This document shows, one piece after another, positions 19,801 through 26,623 of a DNA stretch of 64,000 nucleotides. The notes under the pieces were generated by a model that saw only the letters and a program-made list of their open reading frames with translations, had not been told where the DNA came from and did not search any database. Position numbers and translations under genes: made by a program. This stretch comes from Pontibacter sp. SGAir0037 (GTDB lineage: Bacteria; Bacteroidota; Bacteroidia; Cytophagales; Hymenobacteraceae). Where the stretch lies: the NCBI RefSeq assembly GCF_005491705.1, contig NZ_CP028092.1, positions 558,001-622,000 of the forward strand. Direction: 5' to 3'. Numbering within the stretch: position 1 is the first letter of the stretch; each line of letters begins with the position of its first letter.

Positions 19801-20224
19801 CTTTTATGTTCTGAACACTCTGCCTGAGCCAGTCGAAATTAAATTAAAGCTGGCAAAATCAGACAAACTGCTGGAGCCTGTTGTGCAAAAGACCCGCAAA
19901 AAATCCAAAACTTTAACCTTAGCGCTGCAGCCTTACGACCTGCGTGTTTTCGAAAGTACTTTTATTGATCAGAAAGTTGTTTCCGGAGAAAGTAAACTCT
20001 CAAAAGTGTGGCTGGAACAGCTGCATAGTTCGCTGGAAAGCCTGGAGAAGGTAGCGCAGGAGAAGCACATGCAGGAAGGGAAGTCTGCTCCTTATCTATC
20101 ATTAGCCAAGCAGTGTTGGGAAAATAAACACTATGCCAGGTTATACTTCCTCTTGCAAGAAGACTGGGCCAAAGATATTGAAAGGAGGGCAGCAGCAGCT
20201 ACATCTTCTTTAAATGAAAATTAA
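16850..20224 (+). CDS. Exported LamG-domain protein with TIM-barrel glycosidase-like core
   Basis: 1124 residues. Signal peptide ends near residue 22 (LPEAKA). Residues about 50-245 form a concanavalin/LamG domain (SISMWVKIQ, WHHLAVTWHAKKGALIYVDG, TIDDFIIYNRALTEDEA). Beta-rich linkers follow (about 250-500). Residues about 510-960 look like a TIM barrel: GLYYEDPVLFHNF, KFTAGLHIHTLPSLNKY, FDGISLVMARP, GVNEMVWRAS. The end (about 1000-1060) is a beta-sandwich like those closing GH barrels, then a helical tail. Similarity to GHL10-type putative glycosidases is suspected, but no CAZy family could be named. It starts 9 bases after the isomerase stop, so they form one operon. Confidence 0.65.
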   Translation: MRSAVKFFFLLMCLVALPEAKANLLGVEEGPGEQQLQELFRLNFNSGFTADAAGAKQPVNSRQQPTLVEGVDGKAAFFSSGQVLQYASGKNLNKSEGSISMWVKIQEKEGGASGGPLTLLSEDGPGAAGNNSFKIEMFPGRLIRFSLKDPKDSYIYYHKIGDWHASEWHHLAVTWHAKKGALIYVDGKPSSIGWMPQWTPKTYPHFFIGAANAQGEQACHTTIDDFIIYNRALTEDEARAMFLKYGDFSADISFKDPFLRASEAGAATMVLSNAGEESISLKQLKFTISDKDGNVVQQKALQDQAIGKLNHSVLKVPVTLTSPGAYTFTLYYHENNKEKKVSAPVQVLAKRDQAKQQAASQILITEVNAAEQKPVGEAGSTVVVSSPIGAYREAGAKVHNRFALDFEVEELDAPHVAVITYPDDKPRSMEIMLQHFNSTIDFQSHTGVVTGEEYPVSGKMKEFRIVFWPRSKRQAFIFMTTENNYPAAVKDIKVYKINDFKVASQAARFNGSVPARSSGLYYEDPVLFHNFGTGRDLEGFTKATDRLLEYMQSFGQTEFEYPLAWYAGPLYGTAVEPFQPDIDGAQGGQRPHPDGYPAYLLKRLGEQNMKFTAGLHIHTLPSLNKYALADTSRINRGEETVININKDGKLWYGYWHGADPNYNAADPRVMASVDAIVQEVCERYAHEPAFDGISLVMARPKLFTFGSLASGYNDSNLQRFQEEAQLKIPIYKPGDPKRFENSYKWLMNNPEAKKAWIDWRCKVLYQHYAAMSKKMAAYRPDLKLKLNVFVHLTNNQRLADYLTEPPVEVMREMGIDPALYKDHPTIVLNHTYVPADLRWKRSHYPPANHEVNRTVMTAPEVVASMQDMSNMRVTIHDRYWEDAIGKEQPLPGLKAIGVNEMVWRASTLNAAGYHSLEPYVFALNHLDATSIVKGGYVVGTYGMEEELLRFSEALQALPAVKFENVAGIADPVRVRQQMVDGKLYFYVLNTLPEPVEIKLKLAKSDKLLEPVVQKTRKKSKTLTLALQPYDLRVFESTFIDQKVVSGESKLSKVWLEQLHSSLESLEKVAQEKHMQEGKSAPYLSLAKQCWENKHYARLYFLLQEDWAKDIERRAAAATSSLNEN

Positions 20225-20555
20225 CTGAAGCGATTGTCCAAGGTTGATTGCTGTTATCCGGTGAAGTAGGAGAAGCAGGCCTGCGGAAAATAAATTCTAA
20301 ACTTATGAAAGAGCAACAGTCACAATTAATCAGGATGTATTATTTGTCCGTGCCTGTGGAGGCGTGGGAGGGAGCATCTTTACATAAAAATAATGTGGCG
20401 CATACAGAGTCCAGCTCACATTCAGCAAGATCAGGAGTAAGGGTAGAGCGTGGTGTAAAATTGGTCTTCAGGAAAAGCTGCCAACTCAGGCAGCTATCTG
20501 TTGAGAGATTATCTATAGTAGGAGTAGCAAACGATTTACCTTTAATATATCATAT
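20225..20555 (+). other. 331-base gap inside the glycosidase unit
   Basis: No convincing gene. A 103-codon open frame (TTG 20248; first ATG at 20305) ends across the next start codon, but its composition is unlike a folded protein and it has no recognisable motif. No PUL repeat and no strong hairpin were seen. It may be a long leader of the next gene or decayed coding sequence. Confidence 0.4.
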
Positions 20556-23500
20556 ATGATCAGGAAAACAGCTTTTTTCTTTTGTTTGTTTGCATTAGTG
20601 ATCAATCACTTTTGTATGGCTCAAAATACAGATGATGTTATCTTTAAAAAAGGTGACAGGGTTAACTTTATCGGGAATAGCATCACCCATGGTGGTGAAT
20701 TTCATAATTTCATTCTGCTGTACTATGCTACTCGTTTCCCGGAGGCTAAAATAACTTTTTATAATTCGGGTATATGGGGCGATAATGCCAATAGCTTTCT
20801 GCAGCGAATGGATAACGATATACTGAAAAATCCGGCAGAGTGGTCGGTTGTAATGGCTGGCATGAATGATGTGAACAGAGGCTTGTATGCAGCAAGCAGG
20901 CAGAATGAACCTGACATTGAGGCGAAAAAACAGCGGGCACTGGACGATTACAGAGGATACCTTGAAAAGGTAATTCAACGTTTGCTCCAGGCTAACACAA
21001 AAATAATACTGCAAAAACCTACTATTTATGATCAGACAGGTACTTTGCCAGCTGAAAATCTGTTCGGTGTAAATGATGCCCTTCAGAAGTGTACATTTAT
21101 TATAGATGAACTGGCCCTGAAGTACAACCTGAAGGTTGTAGACTACTGGACTATTCTGAATAACTTAAATAAGCAGGTGCAGGTAAATAATCCGGCAGCT
21201 ACACTTATCAGCAACGACAGAGTTCATCCTGGTTCTCCGGGCAATTTTATTATGGCCTACCAGTTTCTGAAAGATACGGGAGCTCCTAAATATGTAGCCG
21301 ATATCGATATTGCTAAAGGAGAATTAAAAAGATGTAAAGATTGTGTTATAACAGCATTTAAGGCTTCAGAAAATAAGATTGAGTTTACATACAAAGCAAA
21401 GAGCTTACCTTTTCCTGTAGCTGCCGAGGCCGAATCGGCTTTGTCGCTTGTTCCATTCTCGCAGGAATTAAACAGTGAGTTGCTAAAAATAGCAAAGCTT
21501 CAGGCAGGTGATTATGCCTTAACGATAGACGGGAATTTTATCCGTAACTATACCAGCGCGGAACTAAACAAAGGGGTAAATCTGGCCTTAGAGAAAAGAA
21601 CACCACAGTATAAGCAGGCTCAGAAAGTAATGGCGCAGTGTATACAATACAGGGCGTACCAGCGGAAACTGCGGGATATCAGGCGGGTAGAGATTAATTA
21701 TCTTCCTAAAGAATTGAGCAATGCCACTTTCTCCGACATCAAGAACTATATCGATAACTTAAGGAATACCAATGATGCAAAGTATACTGCTAACAAAGCT
21801 TTATTTGATGCTTACCTGATTGATAAACCTAAAGAGACAGAAACGGAGCAACAGCTTGCTGTGGCTCTGGAGAAAATCTATTCGATCAATAAGCCCGTGG
21901 AACACACTTTCCTGATCAGTCGTGGTGCCGGTACAGATACCAACCCGCAGGAAACACACAGCTGGGGTTTTGATGAACCTGTTATCTCTAATAGAGTAGA
22001 AGGTTGGACTATTGTAAACTATAATAATGCAAATACAGAAGACGGGATTCTGAACCTTATTGGTAACCAGTCTTATAACCATATCCGTTACGATGTTCCG
22101 TCTACCAACGCTGTGGATCCGGCGCAAAGCAAAACAGCCGTAATCCGCCTGAAAAACCAGACAGCCAACACAAATGCCCGATTTTACTGGTGGGGATCAG
22201 CAGCAACAGCTGCATATATTGATTTTACCATAACTCCAAATGATACCGAATTTAAAGAATATAAAATTGATCTAACCAAAGATATCAGGTGGAGCGGGAC
22301 GATCAACATTATCCGTTTCGATGTGCCAAGTCCTTTGCATGCCATTTCTTTCGGTAAAACAGTTGATATTGATTATGTAAAACTTACGACGGAAGTGCTG
22401 CCAGAGCCGGAACCGGAACCTGTGCAGCCTATGGCTCCCAGGATTCCGGCTCCTTTTGGTGTGAACCTGGCTGGTGCTGATTTTGGTGAAAATATGCCTG
22501 GCGTTCACAACACAGACTATACCTATCCAACTGCGGCAGAACTGGACTATTTTAAATCTAAAGGATTAAACCTGATCCGGTTTCCGTTTAAATGGGAGCG
22601 TATACAGCGCACGCTGAATGGTCCGTTGGATGAGGTAGAGCTAGGTAGAATGAAGAACTTTGTAGAGGCTGCTCACAAAAAAGGGATGTGGATACTGCTG
22701 GATATGCACAACTACGGTCGCAGAAAAATTGATACCACCACTTATCTTATAGGTTCGCCTACCATACCCGTATCTGCTGTAACGGATGCCTGGCAAAAGC
22801 TGGCCTTGGCTTTCAAAGATTATGAAAATATCTGGGGCTACGGTATCATGAACGAACCCCACGATATGCTTACTTCAACTCCCTGGTTCAACATTGCGCA
22901 GGCGATTATCGATACTATCCGAAATGTAGATACCGAGACAACCATCGTAGTAGGGGGCGATAGCTGGAGTTCTGCCACCAGATGGCCGACTGCAAGCAAT
23001 AATCTCAAAGATCTGGTTGACTCATCGGATAAGCTGATCTTTGAAGCACATCTTTATTTTGATGATGATGCTTCTGGAAAGTATGATCAGACGTATGAAG
23101 GAGAACAAGCCAATCCGAATATAGGTGTTACCAGGGCAACTCCGTTTGTAAAGTGGTTGCGAGACAACAACCTGAATGGCTTTATGGGGGAGTATGGAGT
23201 GCCTGATAATGATCCCCGCTGGCTTACAGCACTGGATAACATGCTGGTTTTTCTAAAAAACAATAAAATAAATGGCACCTATTGGGCGGCAGGGCCGTGG
23301 TGGAATACTTATACCCTCGCAGTAGAGCCAATCGGTGGTGTAGACAGGCCTCAGATGGCAGTGTTGGAGAAGTATACAACAGCCAATACAGAATATTCCG
23401 GTGAGCTGGAGGTAGATCCTCAGACACACATATGGGAATTTAACGGAACAGTAGAGAGCAACAGAATAGACGACTGGACAATCGTGAACTATAGTAATGC

Positions 23501-24650
23501 CAGTTCATCCAGTGGCATATTAACATTACCTGTAGGGCAAAGCTACAATCATATCAAATACGATGTTCCTGCGAGTAATGCCATTACGCCAACTACCACT
23601 AAATATGCGGTGATCAGGTTAAAGAATGAGACTGCAGAAACCAAGGCCCGGTTCTACTGGTGGGGACCAGTGGGAGACAATGTGGCGAATTATGTGGAGT
23701 TTGATATCACTCCAAACGATTCCGATTTTAAAGAATATATAGTAGATCTTAGCCAGAACCCCGCCTGGACAAGCAAGAGCAGCATCCGCATTATACGATT
23801 TGATGTGCCGGCGCTGGCAAGTACCGCTTCTATAGGTAAACTGGTGCAGATAGATCAGGTGAGACTTTTGGCTTCGCTGCAGCATAACTATACCTGGAAC
23901 TTTAATGAGCCTGTTGCGAACAACAAAGCCGAAGGCTGGAATATTGTTAATTATACTGGTGCATATACTGCTGCCGGCATCCTGAACCTGACAGCGGCAC
24001 AAGCTTACAATAACATCAGGTTGGATGTTCCTGCCAGCACACCTATCGACCCAACCGTTTATAAATTTGTAACCATCAGGCTGAGAAATGAAACTGCAGA
24101 AACAAAGGCCAGATTTTATTGGTGGGGGCCTGTTGGTGATAATGTAGCCAATTTTGTGGAGTTTGATATCTCAGCAAATGATTCAGATTTTAAAGAATAC
24201 AGCGTAAACCTGGGGCAACAGCCTCTATGGATCGGGAAAAGCAGCATCCGTATCATACGATTCGATGTGCCGAGCCCGGTAGGCGTGGCCTCTTTGGGTA
24301 AAGCTGTCGCAATAGATTATATTAGCCTGTCTCCTTACATGGCACAGCAGGCAGGCACAGCATTCGTTACCTCAGCTGCATTTAAGGGCAAGGAGCTGCG
24401 AATAGCTGAACTGTACATAATAACAGCCGCAGATAAAACTATAAAAGTCGCAGCCTTTGCCCCGGAAGCAGGCAAAGCTACTCTTGTGATCACAGATATG
24501 CTGGGCAGGAAGTTGCTGGACCAGCAATTATCACTCTCGAAGGGAGAAAATATTTTAGAGGGAAAGGTGAAGACGTTACCTGCCGGCGTTTATATAGGAA
24601 CACTGTATCTGGAGAAAGAAAAAGTGGCTAGGAAATTTGCAGTAGAGTAG
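20556..24650 (+). CDS. Multidomain secreted SGNH esterase / GH5 glycosidase with three beta-sandwich repeats and T9SS sorting domain
   Basis: 1364 residues. Signal peptide about 1-22. SGNH/GDSL hydrolase about 28-260: Ser42 in IGNSITHGG, Asn104 in GMNDV, Asp221 and His224 in DRVHPG, so an acetyl-esterase-like activity is expected. Three related beta-sandwich modules of about 150 residues lie at 467-612, 957-1108 and 1110-1260; each reads W-x-F-(N/D)-E/G...W-x-I-V-N-Y...IRFDVP and is probably carbohydrate-binding. A GH5-type TIM barrel spans about 630-944 (LIRFPFKWERI; acid/base Glu767 in MNEPHD; nucleophile Glu879 in FMGEYGV). Residues about 1290-1364 are a T9SS type A sorting domain (LVITDMLGRKLL, LPAGVYIGTLYL), sending it to the surface or medium. 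The two catalytic domains in one chain suggest deacetylation coupled to backbone cleavage of an acetylated beta-glycan. Confidence 0.88.
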   Translation: MIRKTAFFFCLFALVINHFCMAQNTDDVIFKKGDRVNFIGNSITHGGEFHNFILLYYATRFPEAKITFYNSGIWGDNANSFLQRMDNDILKNPAEWSVVMAGMNDVNRGLYAASRQNEPDIEAKKQRALDDYRGYLEKVIQRLLQANTKIILQKPTIYDQTGTLPAENLFGVNDALQKCTFIIDELALKYNLKVVDYWTILNNLNKQVQVNNPAATLISNDRVHPGSPGNFIMAYQFLKDTGAPKYVADIDIAKGELKRCKDCVITAFKASENKIEFTYKAKSLPFPVAAEAESALSLVPFSQELNSELLKIAKLQAGDYALTIDGNFIRNYTSAELNKGVNLALEKRTPQYKQAQKVMAQCIQYRAYQRKLRDIRRVEINYLPKELSNATFSDIKNYIDNLRNTNDAKYTANKALFDAYLIDKPKETETEQQLAVALEKIYSINKPVEHTFLISRGAGTDTNPQETHSWGFDEPVISNRVEGWTIVNYNNANTEDGILNLIGNQSYNHIRYDVPSTNAVDPAQSKTAVIRLKNQTANTNARFYWWGSAATAAYIDFTITPNDTEFKEYKIDLTKDIRWSGTINIIRFDVPSPLHAISFGKTVDIDYVKLTTEVLPEPEPEPVQPMAPRIPAPFGVNLAGADFGENMPGVHNTDYTYPTAAELDYFKSKGLNLIRFPFKWERIQRTLNGPLDEVELGRMKNFVEAAHKKGMWILLDMHNYGRRKIDTTTYLIGSPTIPVSAVTDAWQKLALAFKDYENIWGYGIMNEPHDMLTSTPWFNIAQAIIDTIRNVDTETTIVVGGDSWSSATRWPTASNNLKDLVDSSDKLIFEAHLYFDDDASGKYDQTYEGEQANPNIGVTRATPFVKWLRDNNLNGFMGEYGVPDNDPRWLTALDNMLVFLKNNKINGTYWAAGPWWNTYTLAVEPIGGVDRPQMAVLEKYTTANTEYSGELEVDPQTHIWEFNGTVESNRIDDWTIVNYSNASSSSGILTLPVGQSYNHIKYDVPASNAITPTTTKYAVIRLKNETAETKARFYWWGPVGDNVANYVEFDITPNDSDFKEYIVDLSQNPAWTSKSSIRIIRFDVPALASTASIGKLVQIDQVRLLASLQHNYTWNFNEPVANNKAEGWNIVNYTGAYTAAGILNLTAAQAYNNIRLDVPASTPIDPTVYKFVTIRLRNETAETKARFYWWGPVGDNVANFVEFDISANDSDFKEYSVNLGQQPLWIGKSSIRIIRFDVPSPVGVASLGKAVAIDYISLSPYMAQQAGTAFVTSAAFKGKELRIAELYIITAADKTIKVAAFAPEAGKATLVITDMLGRKLLDQQLSLSKGENILEGKVKTLPAGVYIGTLYLEKEKVARKFAVE

Positions 24651-24674
24651 ATTTGCATGGATAGTTATGACAAT

Positions 24675-24713
24675 GATTAAAGAGGCTTGTAAAAGGCTCT
24701 TTAATCGTTTTTT
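24675..24713 (+). terminator. Intrinsic terminator after the GH5 fusion gene
   Basis: A 10-bp stem GATTAAAGAG/CTCTTTAATC with a 12-base loop is followed by GTTTTTTCT. Confidence 0.8.
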
Positions 24714-24798
24714 CTCACTGATGTTGTTTTAAATGCTACTGCAATTGTGTTCTGCACATCAATAACTTAAATTACTATTTCCTGATCTGTTCGCTATC

Positions 24799-26208
24799 AT
24801 GAAAAAGATATTTATCATGCACCTGTCTCTGCTTAATAAAAACTCTAAGCTATTTTTCTGGCTCTGTGGTATAGCGCTTCTGTATCCGTTTGCTGTAAAG
24901 GGCCAGTCAGATCTGCGTGTAAGTGACAATGGGCGCTACCTGGTTTACCAGAACGGCAAGCCTTTTTTCTATCTGGGCGATACTGCCTGGGAACTGTTTC
25001 ACAGGTTAGACAGGGAAGAAGCTACCATATACCTGGCAAACAGGGCAGAAAAAGGTTTTACGGTAATCCAGGCAGTAGTGCTGGCGGAGCACGATGGCCT
25101 GCACGACCCGAACCCTTACGGATATACTCCTTTGGTTAATGATGATCCTGCAAAACCAAATGAAGCTTATTTTGAACATGTAGACTATATTGTTAATAAA
25201 GCCGAAGAACTGGGGCTGCATATAGCGATGTTACCTACCTGGGGTGATAAGTTATTTAAGAATAAATGGGGCGTAGGCCCTGAAATTTTTAATACACAGA
25301 ATGCCTATACCTATGGTAAGTTTATAGGGAGCAGGTATAAAGCAAAGAAAAATATTATATGGGTTATCGGAGGGGATAGAAACCCACGGGATAATTCCGA
25401 TGATGTGGAAGTCTGGCGTGCCATGGCTAAAGGTATAACTGAGGCAGTAGGCGGAAACGACAAGGCTATGATGACTTTCCATCCGCAGACAAATTCTTCT
25501 AAGTGGTTTCATGAGGATGAGTGGCTGGATTTTAACATGTGGCAATCCGGACATTGTGCCGATACCAAAGTGTGGGACAAGATAAGCCAGGACTACAGGC
25601 TATCTACTATAAAGCCTACTATGGATGGGGAGCCGATGTACGAAGAAATACCAGTTTGTTTCGACCTGGAGAAAAATGGCTATGCTGATCCGAACGACAT
25701 CCGAAGAAAAGCCTACCTGAATTTGTTTGCCGGAGCCCACGGGCATACGTATGGCTGCAATAATATCTGGCAGATGTACGCTCCGGAGAGGAAACGGCAC
25801 ATAGATGCCACTAAACCCTGGTTTGAGTCGCTCGATTTGCCGGGTGCCAATGCAATGACTTTGGTGCGAAAACTGATGGAGTCGCGGCCAATGCTGGAGC
25901 GCATTCCCGATCAGTCGATGGTTGTGCATTCACCTGATAATTACAAAGAGCGGATTCAGGCAACCAGGGGAGAAAATTACGCTTTTATCTACTCTTCTTC
26001 CGGCCTTCCCTTCGAAGTAAACATGGGTAAAATCTCTGGTACAAAAGTTAAAGCATCCTGGTATAACCCCAGAACAGGGCAAGTTACAAAAGGAGGAAAG
26101 CACACAAACAGCGGCCTTATAAAATTTACACCTCCTTCGCAAGGTGATGATCAGGATTGGGTGCTGGTTTTGGATGATGCTTCTAAAAAGTTTGCAGCCC
26201 TGAAGTAG
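24799..26208 (+). CDS. GH140-like glycoside hydrolase (DUF4038; apiosidase type)
   Basis: 469 residues. An N-terminal hydrophobic leader ends near AVKGQ. The DUF4038 barrel begins with GKPFFYLGDTAWELFHRL, the family hallmark, and continues through GFTVIQAVVLAEHDGL and AMLPTWGDK. The likely catalytic pair is Asp193 (VIGGDRN) and Glu278 (MDGEPMYEE). A C-terminal beta domain (about 375-469: KASWYNPRTGQV) matches the collagen-binding-like end of the family. Characterised GH140 enzymes cleave apiose linkages in rhamnogalacturonan II, so an apiose-containing pectin is a possible target; other DUF4038 specificities are not excluded. It has its own upstream terminator and so may have its own promoter. 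Confidence 0.82.
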   Translation: MKKIFIMHLSLLNKNSKLFFWLCGIALLYPFAVKGQSDLRVSDNGRYLVYQNGKPFFYLGDTAWELFHRLDREEATIYLANRAEKGFTVIQAVVLAEHDGLHDPNPYGYTPLVNDDPAKPNEAYFEHVDYIVNKAEELGLHIAMLPTWGDKLFKNKWGVGPEIFNTQNAYTYGKFIGSRYKAKKNIIWVIGGDRNPRDNSDDVEVWRAMAKGITEAVGGNDKAMMTFHPQTNSSKWFHEDEWLDFNMWQSGHCADTKVWDKISQDYRLSTIKPTMDGEPMYEEIPVCFDLEKNGYADPNDIRRKAYLNLFAGAHGHTYGCNNIWQMYAPERKRHIDATKPWFESLDLPGANAMTLVRKLMESRPMLERIPDQSMVVHSPDNYKERIQATRGENYAFIYSSSGLPFEVNMGKISGTKVKASWYNPRTGQVTKGGKHTNSGLIKFTPPSQGDDQDWVLVLDDASKKFAALK

Positions 26209-26300
26209 CTATTGGGCCTCTCCTGTACCATGGGAAGGCTCTTATTATATTCTTTCGTTTTGAGATTGTGTTGGGAGGACAATTTTATAAAAAAGCAGAC

Positions 26301-26330
26301 AAAGACTTGCTTTTAATGCCAGTCTTTTTT
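26301..26330 (+). terminator. Weak intrinsic terminator after the GH140-like gene
   Basis: A 7-bp stem AAAGACT/AGTCTTT, plus two inner G-C pairs after a mismatch, is followed by a T run. It ends where the composite regulatory block starts. Confidence 0.55.
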
Positions 26331-26361
26331 AATATTGAGTACTCACTTAGTGCGTTAAGAA
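26330..26361 (+). promoter_or_regulatory. Composite 32-base element with PUL repeat copy 6
   Basis: Identical over 32 bases to 7616-7647: palindrome TGAGTACTCA at 26336-26345 abuts CTTAGTGCGTTAAG at 26346-26359. It lies 264 bases before the second susC, in a 415-base gap that also holds copy 7 and nothing else recognised. Confidence 0.85.
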
Positions 26362-26496
26362 ATTTTGGAATAGCTTGTAGTTTAGAAGTGCATAAAACAA
26401 GCTTTTTAAAGCTATAGTATTATATTTCCAACGAATTGTAGCATTGCTTTATAACCAGATTGCTGAACTACAAGGGGAATAAACTTATGTTTTTAA

Positions 26497-26510
26497 CTTA
26501 GTGCGTTAAG
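26497..26510 (+). promoter_or_regulatory. PUL repeat element, copy 7
   Basis: CTTAGTGCGTTAAG, exact. It lies 113 bases before the second susC start and 151 bases after copy 6. Confidence 0.85.
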
Positions 26511-26623
26511 ATAAATTTATAAAGCGTAAATTGCGAATGTACTAAGTAGTGCCAGGATAATAAAGTTAGCATCAGCATAGAAAAGAATTCTATTACTATA
26601 CATACATATTAAAGATCGTCACG

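Noticed and set aside
20248..20559. 103-residue open frame between the LamG protein and the SGNH-GH5 gene
   Set aside because: TTG start, no recognisable motif or signal, and it overlaps the next start codon; composition does not look like a conserved protein.
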